From: BOG-1363 sp043775355
GTDB lineage: Bacteria > Planctomycetota > UBA11346
Direction: 5' to 3'
DNA: 64,000 bases
Assembly: GCA_043775355.1 (NCBI GenBank)
Contig: JAYVSL010000034.1
Span: 6,859 to 70,858 of the forward strand
Shown here: piece after piece, positions 24,568-32,133 of the stretch
How the letters are laid out: each line of letters begins with the position of its first letter
Position numbering within the stretch: position 1 is the first letter of the stretch
Notes under the pieces: generated by a model
Told to the model about the DNA's origin: nothing
Seen by the model: the letters and a program-made list of their open reading frames with translations, nothing else
The model's database searches: none
Translations under genes and position numbers: made by a program

Positions 24568-24602
24568 GAAACCAGCGCTCTATCCAGCTGAGCTACGGGA
24601 TC
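24530..24602 (-). tRNA. tRNA-Arg (anticodon CCT), probable phage attachment site
   Basis: The minus strand folds fully: acceptor GATCCCG/CGGGGTC (one T-G pair), D stem GCTC/GAGC, anticodon stem CTGGT/ACCGG with loop TTCCTAA (anticodon CCT), variable loop AGGTC and T stem GCGTG/CACGC with loop TTCGAAT. CCA is not encoded. The 3' end faces the prophage, and the integrase frame ends inside the gene, so crossing-over in this region would leave the tRNA intact. The other attachment copy is outside the window. Confidence 0.93.
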
Positions 24603-24715
24603 AGGTGGGCGGGAGTCTAGAGCGCCTGAGAAGAGGGCAACGTCAAGCGCGGGGTGACGCAGGACACCGTGCCCGGCTCGCAAGTCAGCAACTGATTTTC
24701 TCTCTCACGATTCAT

Positions 24716-25033
24716 TTAACTACTGGCCTCATTTGCGGACGCAGTACCAAGGTTGCTCCACGCACCTTCGAAATGAATAACCTGCACCGGACAGCCGTCG
24801 GCAATAAAAGGCAAGAAATTCAGATCTTCGGTGCTGATCACTGCTATTCTCAGCGGACTGCGCTCGCGGCCATTATCGGATGTCACACCGTCTTCTCGTG
24901 CTTCGCCCGCAATCTGTGTCCCCGTTTCATGGGCTACGAAGACCTGGGGCATTAAATTTTGACACCAGAAACAGTGGATACAGCCGTGGTCGACCCAGAT
25001 GCGATGGTGTTCTTTATGCGTGGACCGGACCAT
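24716..25033 (-). CDS. One-cluster [4Fe-4S] ferredoxin-like protein
   Basis: The 105-residue product from ATG 25033 (AGG 7 bases upstream) has RIWVDHGCIHCFWCQNLMPQ, giving C18, C21 and C24, and a distal DGCPVQV with C81. That is a complete ligand set for one cluster. The fourth in-line cysteine that two-cluster ferredoxins use is replaced (LMP instead of CP). The middle (GEAREDGVTSDNGRERSPLR) is a polar insert. It is divergent from the Rrf2 gene at 25172, so it may be a target of it. Electron partner unknown. Confidence 0.75.
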   Translation of the reverse strand: MVRSTHKEHHRIWVDHGCIHCFWCQNLMPQVFVAHETGTQIAGEAREDGVTSDNGRERSPLRIAVISTEDLNFLPFIADGCPVQVIHFEGAWSNLGTASANEASS

Positions 25034-25171
25034 GATCAACCTAGAGCACTTTCACCGGAGATTGCAACCCGCAGATATTCAGATATTCACGTCCTGAGGT
25101 TGGCTGAGTGGAAGTCACACCTTCATACGATCAGCGCCTGACCTTCATTCGGCCATTACCTTGGAGCCTTC

Positions 25172-25609
25172 ATGATTTCCCAGACCGCCGAGTACGCCCT
25201 GCGCGCCATCGTCTTTCTGGCTGACAACCCAACAGAAGCTCAAACTGCCGAAGCCATCGCCAAAGGTACCAAAGTTCCTGTCGGATATTTGGCGAAAATT
25301 ATGCAAGGATTGGCGCGCTCCGGTTTGGTGACTTCTCAGCGTGGGCTTTACGGCGGTTTCACCCTGGTCCTAACACCCAAAGAACTGTGCATCTACGATG
25401 TCATCCAGGCGGTCGATCCGATTGTACGCATTACGCACTGTCCGCTTGGCATTGAAGGTCACGGAACCAGCCTCTGCCCGCTCCATCGCGGCCTTGATAA
25501 CGCCATGGCCGCCGTCGAGATGGCTTTTAAGAAATTAACCATTCACCAATTATTAAACCAGCCACAAACAAGTCGTCCGCTGTGTGCCTTTCCACGGCAT
25601 GAAGCGTGA
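25172..25609 (+). CDS. Rrf2-family transcriptional regulator
   Basis: The 145-residue protein opens with the Rrf2 winged helix (MISQTAEYALRAIVFLAD; VPVGYLAKIMQGLARSGLVTSQRGLYGGF). The cluster region has THCPLGIEGHGTSLCPLHRGL with C90 and C102 and nearby histidines. IscR and NsrR use three cysteines, so the ligand set differs, and a redox-sensing Fe-S cluster is probable but unproven. It lies divergent from the ferredoxin gene and upstream of pckG. Confidence 0.85.
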   Translation: MISQTAEYALRAIVFLADNPTEAQTAEAIAKGTKVPVGYLAKIMQGLARSGLVTSQRGLYGGFTLVLTPKELCIYDVIQAVDPIVRITHCPLGIEGHGTSLCPLHRGLDNAMAAVEMAFKKLTIHQLLNQPQTSRPLCAFPRHEA

Positions 25610-25634
25610 TGTCTGATGTCCGATGTCCGATGTC
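25607..25634. repeat. Four 7-base tandem repeats (YGATGTC)
   Basis: Four consecutive units, TGATGTC twice and CGATGTC twice, begin at the stop codon of the Rrf2 gene. They are in the 158-base gap before pckG. No meaning is clear; slippage is the simplest origin. Confidence 0.8.
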
Positions 25635-25767
25635 GGAAACGGGGAACATCGCTGCGCTGTTCAACGTACCCAGATCACGTTAGCGCGTCTCCGTTGTCAC
25701 TTCTCCCGCGAAAATGATGAGTTGACTTGACGAACAAGCAGGATGGGTTGTCCACCGAGGTAGTTAT

Positions 25768-27594
25768 ATGTTCAGCCCCTGGAATGCGTCCCAACTCTCC
25801 CCTGACGACAGCAGTGACCGTTTAGATTTCAGTGCGCCGCCAACGCGTCACGCGGAAGCGTTGCACTGGGTCAGTGAAATCGCCAAACATTGCAACCCCG
25901 AAACGATACATTGGTGTAATGGCAGCGCTGAAGAACACGAAGATCTTGTTCGTGAAGCGGTTGACGCCGGTATTCTGACGCCGCTCAACCAACGCCGAAA
26001 TCCTGGGTGTTACTATCATCGATCTCATCCCAGCGACGTCGCACGGGTCGAAGATCGCACGTATATTTGCACGCCAACCAAGGACGAAGCTGGTCCCACC
26101 AATAATTGGATGGAGCCGGATGCGATGTACGAACGTTTGCGCGCGCTCACCTCGCAAGCGATGCGCGCCCGCACGATGTACGTGATTCCTTACATCATGG
26201 GTCCGCCTGGATCAGCACTCAGCAAAGTCGGCATTGAGATTACCGACAGTATTTATGTGGTGCTGAGCATGCGTGTCATGACGCGCATGGGCGAGATTGC
26301 ATGGAAAGAACTTGGTGATCACGGACGTTTCAGTCGCGGCCTGCACTGCATGCTGACGATTGATCCGCAGCAGCGTTACATCGCGCACTTTCCGCATGAT
26401 AACACCGTCATTTCCACCAATTCCAACTACGGTGGCAATGTTCTGTTAGGGAAAAAATGTTTGGCGCTACGTCTGGGTTCCTGGTTAGGGAATCGTGAAG
26501 GTTGGCTTGCTGAACATATGCTGATCATGGGCGTCGAATCACCTGAGGGTGAAAAAACCTACGTCGCTGCGGCATTTCCCAGTGCCTGCGGTAAAACGAA
26601 TTTCGCCATGCTCATTCCGCCAGAACGTTTCAACGGCTGGAAAATCTGGACCGTTGGTGATGACATCGCGTGGATGCGACCTGGGGCCGATGGTCGCTTG
26701 TACGCGATCAATCCCGAAAATGGCTATTTCGGAGTTGCTCCCGGAACCAATGGCGTAAGCAATCCCAATGCGATGTCGACCATCGCCCGCGACACCATTT
26801 TCACCAACGTCGCGTTGACACCCGATGGCGATGTGTGGTGGGAAGGCAAAGACGGCACCGCACCGATGTCGTGTCTTGATTGGCGCGGTAATCCGTGGCA
26901 ACCCAAAAGCGAAACCAAGGCCGCTCATCCTAACAGCCGTTTCTGCGCCCCGATGGCGAACAATCCGTGCTTGGCACCAGAAGCCAACGACCCGGCGGGC
27001 GTACCGATCAGCGCGATTATTTTTGGCGGACGCCGCGCCTCAACTTTTCCTGTGGTCATGCAAGCGTTCAACTGGGCGCACGGCGTTTACCTCGGCGCCA
27101 TGATGGGCAGTGAGATGACCGCAGCCGCCGCTGGCACCATTGGCCAAGTGCGACGCGATCCGATGGCCATGCTGCCATTTTGTGGCTACCACATGGGCGA
27201 TTATTTCGGCCATTGGCTGGATGTCGGCAAGAAACTCGCGCATCCACCGCGAATCTTTCACGTCAATTGGTTTCGCAAAGGTGCCGATGGTCGGTTTTTG
27301 TGGCCCGGATTCGGTGACAATATGCGCGTGCTGAAATGGATCGTCGATCGCTGCCGTGGCCGCGCCATTGGCGAAGAAACCCCGCTCGGTTGGATGCCCG
27401 AAGCCGACGGCATCGACCTTGACGGCATGGAACACTATCAGCCCACGGAATTCAAAGACGCACAACGTATCGACCTAGAAGAATGGAGAAACGAATTGAC
27501 GTTACAGGAGGAACTCTTCGAGCGCTTGGCGAATCGCATGCCCAAGGAATTGGTCTACGAACGCGAACTGCTGCGTTCACGCCTGGGGCTGTGA
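25768..27594 (+). CDS. pckG: Phosphoenolpyruvate carboxykinase (GTP)
   Basis: The 608-residue enzyme interconverts oxaloacetate and PEP with GTP/GDP, the entry to gluconeogenesis. Family marks: an RTYICTPTKDEAGPTNNW-type substrate segment, the P-loop FPSACGKTNFAML near residue 270, GDDIAWM near 294 and RDTIFTNVALTPDGDVWW. Length matches GTP-type enzymes. GAGGT lies 6 bases before the ATG. Confidence 0.97.
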   Translation: MFSPWNASQLSPDDSSDRLDFSAPPTRHAEALHWVSEIAKHCNPETIHWCNGSAEEHEDLVREAVDAGILTPLNQRRNPGCYYHRSHPSDVARVEDRTYICTPTKDEAGPTNNWMEPDAMYERLRALTSQAMRARTMYVIPYIMGPPGSALSKVGIEITDSIYVVLSMRVMTRMGEIAWKELGDHGRFSRGLHCMLTIDPQQRYIAHFPHDNTVISTNSNYGGNVLLGKKCLALRLGSWLGNREGWLAEHMLIMGVESPEGEKTYVAAAFPSACGKTNFAMLIPPERFNGWKIWTVGDDIAWMRPGADGRLYAINPENGYFGVAPGTNGVSNPNAMSTIARDTIFTNVALTPDGDVWWEGKDGTAPMSCLDWRGNPWQPKSETKAAHPNSRFCAPMANNPCLAPEANDPAGVPISAIIFGGRRASTFPVVMQAFNWAHGVYLGAMMGSEMTAAAAGTIGQVRRDPMAMLPFCGYHMGDYFGHWLDVGKKLAHPPRIFHVNWFRKGADGRFLWPGFGDNMRVLKWIVDRCRGRAIGEETPLGWMPEADGIDLDGMEHYQPTEFKDAQRIDLEEWRNELTLQEELFERLANRMPKELVYERELLRSRLGL

Positions 27595-27660
27595 AGAATC
27601 CGCTTACTGAGAAACAGACGATGCGCTGCCTGTTTTTCAGCTCCAAGCCCTCATTTAAAA

Positions 27661-28005
27661 TCACTCCTTGCGAGTTAGCTGACGAGTGCTGTTCGGTGGC
27701 ACGCGACGCTGCCAGAAGACAACACCAAAGCGATCAATATGTTGACGAAGAGCCGGGTTACTTATGGAAGCCCTCAGGGTGAGATCGTAGCGGTACGGTA
27801 ATGGCAATTCATCAAGTCGACCAGCTATTCGAGCCAGTTCCTCGTTCGTTAACTCGGTGCCTTCAATGGCAAGGTCAATGTCGCTTCCGGGTCGATAAGT
27901 GCCCAGGGCGCGACTTCCATACAACACCACAGATTCTACCTGTGACACGCTGGCCAACGCCTTCTGAATGAGTAGCAGTTCGTGATCAGCGAGCCCGTCA
28001 TTCAT
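27661..28005 (-). CDS. MNT-type nucleotidyltransferase antitoxin (MntA-like)
   Basis: The 114-residue protein contains VVLYGSRALGTYRPGSDIDLAIEG with G30-S31 and D42-x-D44, the minimal nucleotidyltransferase core. The third acidic residue is probably in YRYDLTL. It starts inside the end of the HEPN gene (8-base overlap). In the HEPN/MNT system MNT blocks the HEPN toxin by adding AMP to it. That mechanism is known for homologues, not shown here. Confidence 0.85.
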   Translation of the reverse strand: MNDGLADHELLLIQKALASVSQVESVVLYGSRALGTYRPGSDIDLAIEGTELTNEELARIAGRLDELPLPYRYDLTLRASISNPALRQHIDRFGVVFWQRRVPPNSTRQLTRKE

Positions 28006-28408
28006 GTGGCAACCGCGGGATCAGTGTTTCTTCCAACGCCACTAAGAGCACTAAATAACGACCCTTAATATTAATCACTGAGGACTTGGCGATGTCTTCA
28101 TTATAAATGTGGGCAAATTTATTTCTGCCATCTAACGCCAGGATCCACCCTTCACCATCTGCGATGTAACCACTGGTAAAGGCTTGTTTGAGCGTTTCGC
28201 GAGGTGATTTCAGATCGAACCCTCCGTATTCCAACAGGTCTTTCAGCGTCTTCCAGCCTAGCTCAAGGGACACTTCGAATAATTGAATCAATCCTGCTCG
28301 CTCCAGATCAGAGAACTCTGACTTTGTGCAAGCCTGACGCAGCACGCGCAACGAAGCTTGGTAGTTCTGGAAACGCTGTTGCCAGCGGATTTCAGTGGTC
28401 ATGGGCAT
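27998..28408 (-). CDS. HEPN-family toxin (HepT / HI0074-like)
   Basis: The 136-residue all-helical protein carries RNKFAHIY at residues 95-102, the R-x4-H active motif of HEPN ribonucleases. Other parts (FEVSLELGWKTLKDLLEYGG, SPRETLKQAF) match the HI0074 nucleotidyltransferase-partner group. It is the first gene of the pair with the MNT gene. Likely a toxin that cleaves RNA unless modified. Start 28408 or 28402. Confidence 0.85.
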   Translation of the reverse strand: MPMTTEIRWQQRFQNYQASLRVLRQACTKSEFSDLERAGLIQLFEVSLELGWKTLKDLLEYGGFDLKSPRETLKQAFTSGYIADGEGWILALDGRNKFAHIYNEDIAKSSVINIKGRYLVLLVALEETLIPRLPHE

Positions 28409-28559
28409 GCTGCCTTGTGCAACTTATTTGGGATAGGTCCGATCGCATAGCAACCCGCGACCATCGCGCTGGGGTTACACCCCCATATTGATCGTCTTTC
28501 ACGTTCCGAACTCCGAACTCTTCGCCCGCGGTGGAGCCGTCCGCCACCGCGCCATCTGG

Positions 28560-30995
28560 TTAACCATTGGTTCGCCGCTGAGCCAAAAAATACCGTCCCG
28601 AACTTGCCAGCAATACAGCGGTCAGAGAACTCAGCGGCATCGCTACGGCGCACACCAGTGGTCCCCACACGCCAGCAGCCGCCAGCGCGACGCCAACGAC
28701 GTTGTACGCCAGCGATATTCCCAAAATCCAACGCACCGTGCGCCGGGCCGATATTGCACCTGAAAGAATATCCTCAACCGCCTGAATGCCGTCCTGACGG
28801 ACCACGGCAATGCGGCAGGACGTGAGCGCGGCTTCAATGCCGCCGCGTAAACCAATGCCGATGTCAGCTACCGCCAGTGCGGGCGCATCATTCAGACCGT
28901 CGCCGACCACCATGACCACGCCATCGCGTTTGAGTTCATGAATACGCGCCGCTTTTTCTTCTGGTAACTGGCCGCCGCGCACGAGGTCAGGCGAGAGCCC
29001 AAGCCGGGCTCCCACGTTGGCGGTAATTTCGGCATCGTCGCCTGACAATAGATGAACCTGGGCTCCGTGCGCTCGCACGCTGTTCATCAATGCGCCAGCG
29101 CCTGGACGTAGCGGATCTGCGCAGGAAATTTGCGCGATCGGCTGCCCGTCGAGCGTTACGCCCACCGATCCAACCGCCATTTCATCGGTGATATGCGCAA
29201 TCGGAACCATGCCGGTGAGCCGGTGATTGCCGATCCGTAATTCACCTAGGTCACTGCGGGCGATGATGCCTTGGCCGTGAAGTTCTTGACGCTGATAAAT
29301 AACCGTGAGTTCGCGATTTTGTAAATGCGCAACCAGAGCGAGTCCTACCGGATGCGATGACGTTGACTCCGCCGCAAGAATGGCTCCTTCGAGGCGTGCT
29401 CGGATGGCGTCATCAAAATCTTTCAGCCACGTCCAGTTGGTTACTCGCATGCGCCCTTCAGTCAGCGTGCCGGTTTTGTCGAAGACCACATGGGCTAAAC
29501 CATGAGGTCGTCCGAGGGCCTCAATCACTTCCGGGTCACGCAACACGATTCCACGGCCAGCAGCGCGCGCGGTGGCCATCGCTTGCACCAATGGCGTCGC
29601 CAATCCCAACGCACACGGACAGCTGACCAACACCACCGCCACCGCTTGATCGATACCGCGCGCCAGCGATCCGCCCCAAAACCACCAGCCGACGAAGACC
29701 CCAATCGCCACCAACGACACCACGGCAACAAACCAACCTTGCCAACGATCAACGTCCGCGACTAAACGTGTTGGACGATCGGCAGCGCGACCGGCTTCGC
29801 GAATCAAACCACCCAGCCGCGTCGCGGAACCAACGGCAGCAACACTGATGCGTGCGCCATCATGCAAACACGTCGTACCCGCGAACACTGCGCCACCTGC
29901 CATTACCGGACGCGGACGCGATTCGCCATTGAGCACCGCCGCGTCGACACTAAACGTGGTCAATGCCGTGCCATCGCACGGCAAAACTTCACCACGCCCA
30001 ACGACCACCACATCGCCAGTACGCAACTGATCGCATGATACGGTTTCTTCCGCATTTTTACCGTCATCTACGTCATTTCGTCGACGTGCGGTGCGCGGTA
30101 AAACACCGTCCAAAGTCGCCGCCTGCGCTCGTGCACGTCGCCGTGCAGCAAGTACGGCAAGACGTCCGCCTAACAACAGCGCGATGAACATCGCTAACGC
30201 ATCGACGTACAATTCGCGCGAACCGCGCAACAGATTCACCACGCTGGCAATGGTGCCAAGCGCAATGACCAGCGTTGAGGTCAGATCAATGCTCGCTCGC
30301 CCCAGGCGCAGCGCCGCAATGCCAGAGCGATAGAGCGGCAACGCGCTCCACAACAATGCCGGTGCAGCGATCATCAGCGAGGTGATCGAAAACCATCGCG
30401 CACCGGCATCATCTAAATCACGGGTTAATTCACCGGCGTAAAGATTCACCGATAAATGCATGCTGCCAACGGCTGACGCGGCGGCGACCGCAACGCGTAA
30501 AAGTAAACGCCGAACTTCCGCCCGGCCTTGCGCATCATCATCAGCAAATGGCCGCACCGGATATCCCAGCCCAACTAAAATGGCCGCCTGGGCGGCGGGC
30601 GAGCTGACTTTAGGATCATAAATCACCGCTAAGCGTGATTCGCCAAACGCCAAACGAGCCTGTTTGACGCCATGATCGAGTGTCGGCAGTTGCTCCAGCA
30701 GCCACAAACACGCGGTGCAATGAATGCCATCGACAAACCAGGCAATTTCAGCCAAGCCATCGCTACGTTGGCGCACATGGCGTTCAATAAACGCCGGAGA
30801 TGCATACGCCACCGTGCCTGCCGGATCGCCTGGACGGCCGATTGGTTGCGTACGAAGACGATAATAATCTTGTAAACCACAACCAAGAATCAGCGCATGC
30901 GCTGCACGACAACCTTGGCAGCAAAATACGGTGACTGCCGATGAATCGGCGGCGACCAGAATACCGCAATGTGCACAAGGAATAGCGTCGCCCAT
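28560..30995 (-). CDS. ccoI: CcoI/FixI-type copper-transporting P-type ATPase
   Basis: The 811-residue protein supplies copper to the cbb3 oxidase. Its N-terminus has a special metal-binding piece, IPCAHCGI and FCCQGC, then an HMA domain with GIHCTACLWLLE. Catalytic marks are SCPCALGLATP (metal path), DKTGTLTEG (phosphorylated Asp), SSHPVGLAL and GDGLNDAPALA. It ends at 28560 and the SafE-like gene lies 3 bases upstream. The neighbouring cco operon confirms the role. Confidence 0.93.
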   Translation of the reverse strand: MGDAIPCAHCGILVAADSSAVTVFCCQGCRAAHALILGCGLQDYYRLRTQPIGRPGDPAGTVAYASPAFIERHVRQRSDGLAEIAWFVDGIHCTACLWLLEQLPTLDHGVKQARLAFGESRLAVIYDPKVSSPAAQAAILVGLGYPVRPFADDDAQGRAEVRRLLLRVAVAAASAVGSMHLSVNLYAGELTRDLDDAGARWFSITSLMIAAPALLWSALPLYRSGIAALRLGRASIDLTSTLVIALGTIASVVNLLRGSRELYVDALAMFIALLLGGRLAVLAARRRARAQAATLDGVLPRTARRRNDVDDGKNAEETVSCDQLRTGDVVVVGRGEVLPCDGTALTTFSVDAAVLNGESRPRPVMAGGAVFAGTTCLHDGARISVAAVGSATRLGGLIREAGRAADRPTRLVADVDRWQGWFVAVVSLVAIGVFVGWWFWGGSLARGIDQAVAVVLVSCPCALGLATPLVQAMATARAAGRGIVLRDPEVIEALGRPHGLAHVVFDKTGTLTEGRMRVTNWTWLKDFDDAIRARLEGAILAAESTSSHPVGLALVAHLQNRELTVIYQRQELHGQGIIARSDLGELRIGNHRLTGMVPIAHITDEMAVGSVGVTLDGQPIAQISCADPLRPGAGALMNSVRAHGAQVHLLSGDDAEITANVGARLGLSPDLVRGGQLPEEKAARIHELKRDGVVMVVGDGLNDAPALAVADIGIGLRGGIEAALTSCRIAVVRQDGIQAVEDILSGAISARRTVRWILGISLAYNVVGVALAAAGVWGPLVCAVAMPLSSLTAVLLASSGRYFLAQRRTNG

Positions 30996-30998
30996 GGT

Positions 30999-31754
30999 TC
31001 AGCCACAGTGCGCGCAAGCGACGCCATAATGCCGGGCGATCGTCGTGCCCAACACCACGGCACCTGATAAAGCGAGCGCGATGGGCGGCAGCCAGCGTCC
31101 CGCCCAGCCAGCCAACGCCGCACGCCAACGCGCCGGTGCGGCAAGTAATGCGAGCGGAGAAAATGCGGCACCAGCCAACGCGGGCGTGGTCAGCACCACC
31201 AAGCTCGCCATCAAAAACGCTCCCGCCCATGGATCAGCCGTCGCCACCGCCAAACCAACGGCCCAAAACACAATTCCACACGGCAACGCGGCCATGCCGA
31301 TACCAAGCACCAGCGCACGGATTTGCGGTTGCTGTGGTGCATGCGCGTTGAGCCACAAACCAAGTCGAGCAGAAAAAGGCAGACGGTCATCGGTCGCCGT
31401 CAGAGCTGGACGACGACGTCCTTGCATGGCAGCGGCCACCAGAAAACTCAGCGCCAATATCACGCCCATAATTTCCGCACCGAGCCGAACCCAACTGACG
31501 GCCGTTGCACCAAGCCATCCCGCACAAAAACCGACAACCGCGTACACCAACATGCGTCCGCATTGGTACGCACCCAAGCGCGTAGCAATGCTCAGACTGC
31601 GACGTGCGGAACTCGCCTCAGCCATTTCTGGCGCATGCATGCGCAGCCCCAGCATCAGCGGTCCACACATCCCCGCGCAATGGGCGGAGGTCCAGAGCAA
31701 GCCCAGGCCCAAGCCATAGGCGAGCAGATACCACCATGGAAGCGGGTCGGGCAT
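30999..31754 (-). CDS. SafE/DsbD_2-like membrane protein of the cbb3 locus
   Basis: This 251-residue membrane protein has about six hydrophobic spans and begins MPDPLPWWYLLAYGLGLGLLW, then HCAGMCGPLMLGL, the motif of the sulfite-exporter TauE/SafE-like (DsbD_2) group often found in cco loci. It may help copper handling or heme assembly. It is co-transcribed with ccoI (3-base gap), divergent from ccoS. Confidence 0.85.
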   Translation of the reverse strand: MPDPLPWWYLLAYGLGLGLLWTSAHCAGMCGPLMLGLRMHAPEMAEASSARRSLSIATRLGAYQCGRMLVYAVVGFCAGWLGATAVSWVRLGAEIMGVILALSFLVAAAMQGRRRPALTATDDRLPFSARLGLWLNAHAPQQPQIRALVLGIGMAALPCGIVFWAVGLAVATADPWAGAFLMASLVVLTTPALAGAAFSPLALLAAPARWRAALAGWAGRWLPPIALALSGAVVLGTTIARHYGVACAHCG

Positions 31755-31866
31755 GGCGGGCAGTGTGGTTGGCCGGAAGCCAGCTCAAGCACGAAATCAA
31801 CTATTCGGACATGAATATCCAGTTGCATTCTATCTAGACCTCTTAGCTTGCCGACGGAGTGCAGCG

Positions 31867-32133
31867 ATGGGCATGTTGTTCGTCTTTACCAGCCTCGGAA
31901 TACTGCTGTTCATCGGTGCGGTGGCGGCACTCATTTGGTCGATTCGCTCGGGGCAGCTCGATGATCTCGACACCCCCGCAATGCGAGTTTTGGTCGATGA
32001 CGCCGCGCCGTCGCCGCCGAAACCAACGCTGCCGTCGCCGCTTATGCCGCCGCTTCTGCCGCCCATTGAAACCAACTTCCCTGCTCAACAGCCAGATGCC
32101 TCCGCGAACGACCAGCCTCCCAGGACGCCATGA
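31867..32133 (+). CDS. ccoS: CcoS cbb3 oxidase assembly protein
   Basis: The 88-residue product opens MGMLFVFTSLGILLFIGAVAALIWSI, the single-span N-terminus of CcoS, then SGQLDDLDTPAMRVL, the family tag. The rest is a Pro-rich tail longer than usual. GGAG is 7 bases before ATG 31867. Its stop overlaps the ccoNO start (ATGA). Confidence 0.9.
   Translation: MGMLFVFTSLGILLFIGAVAALIWSIRSGQLDDLDTPAMRVLVDDAAPSPPKPTLPSPLMPPLLPPIETNFPAQQPDASANDQPPRTP

Larger units (their letters stand above)
1..24602. mobile_element. Integrated HK97-type siphophage (right-hand part; left end outside window)
   Basis: Capsid, maturation protease, portal and both terminase genes, an HNH gene, a recombination module, paired repressor-type genes and a large serine recombinase lie in continuous phage order. 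The recombinase runs into a tRNA-Arg gene on the right, which is the likely attachment site. Genes left of 21.4 kb are almost all on the minus strand with 1-8 nt overlaps; those right of 21.5 kb are on the plus strand. No head-tail, tail, holin or portal-downstream genes past capsid are visible, so the element continues left of position 1. Whether it is intact or inducible cannot be judged from this part. Confidence 0.95.

Noticed and set aside
31045..31719. 224-codon plus-strand frame opposite the SafE-like gene
   Set aside because: Antisense to a membrane gene whose GC-rich codons give long open frames; product is Pro/Ala/Ser-rich without domains.
31755..31866. FNR/ANR box between ccoI-safE and ccoS
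   Set aside because: No convincing TTGAT-N4-ATCAA palindrome; partial ATCAA matches alone are not evidence.
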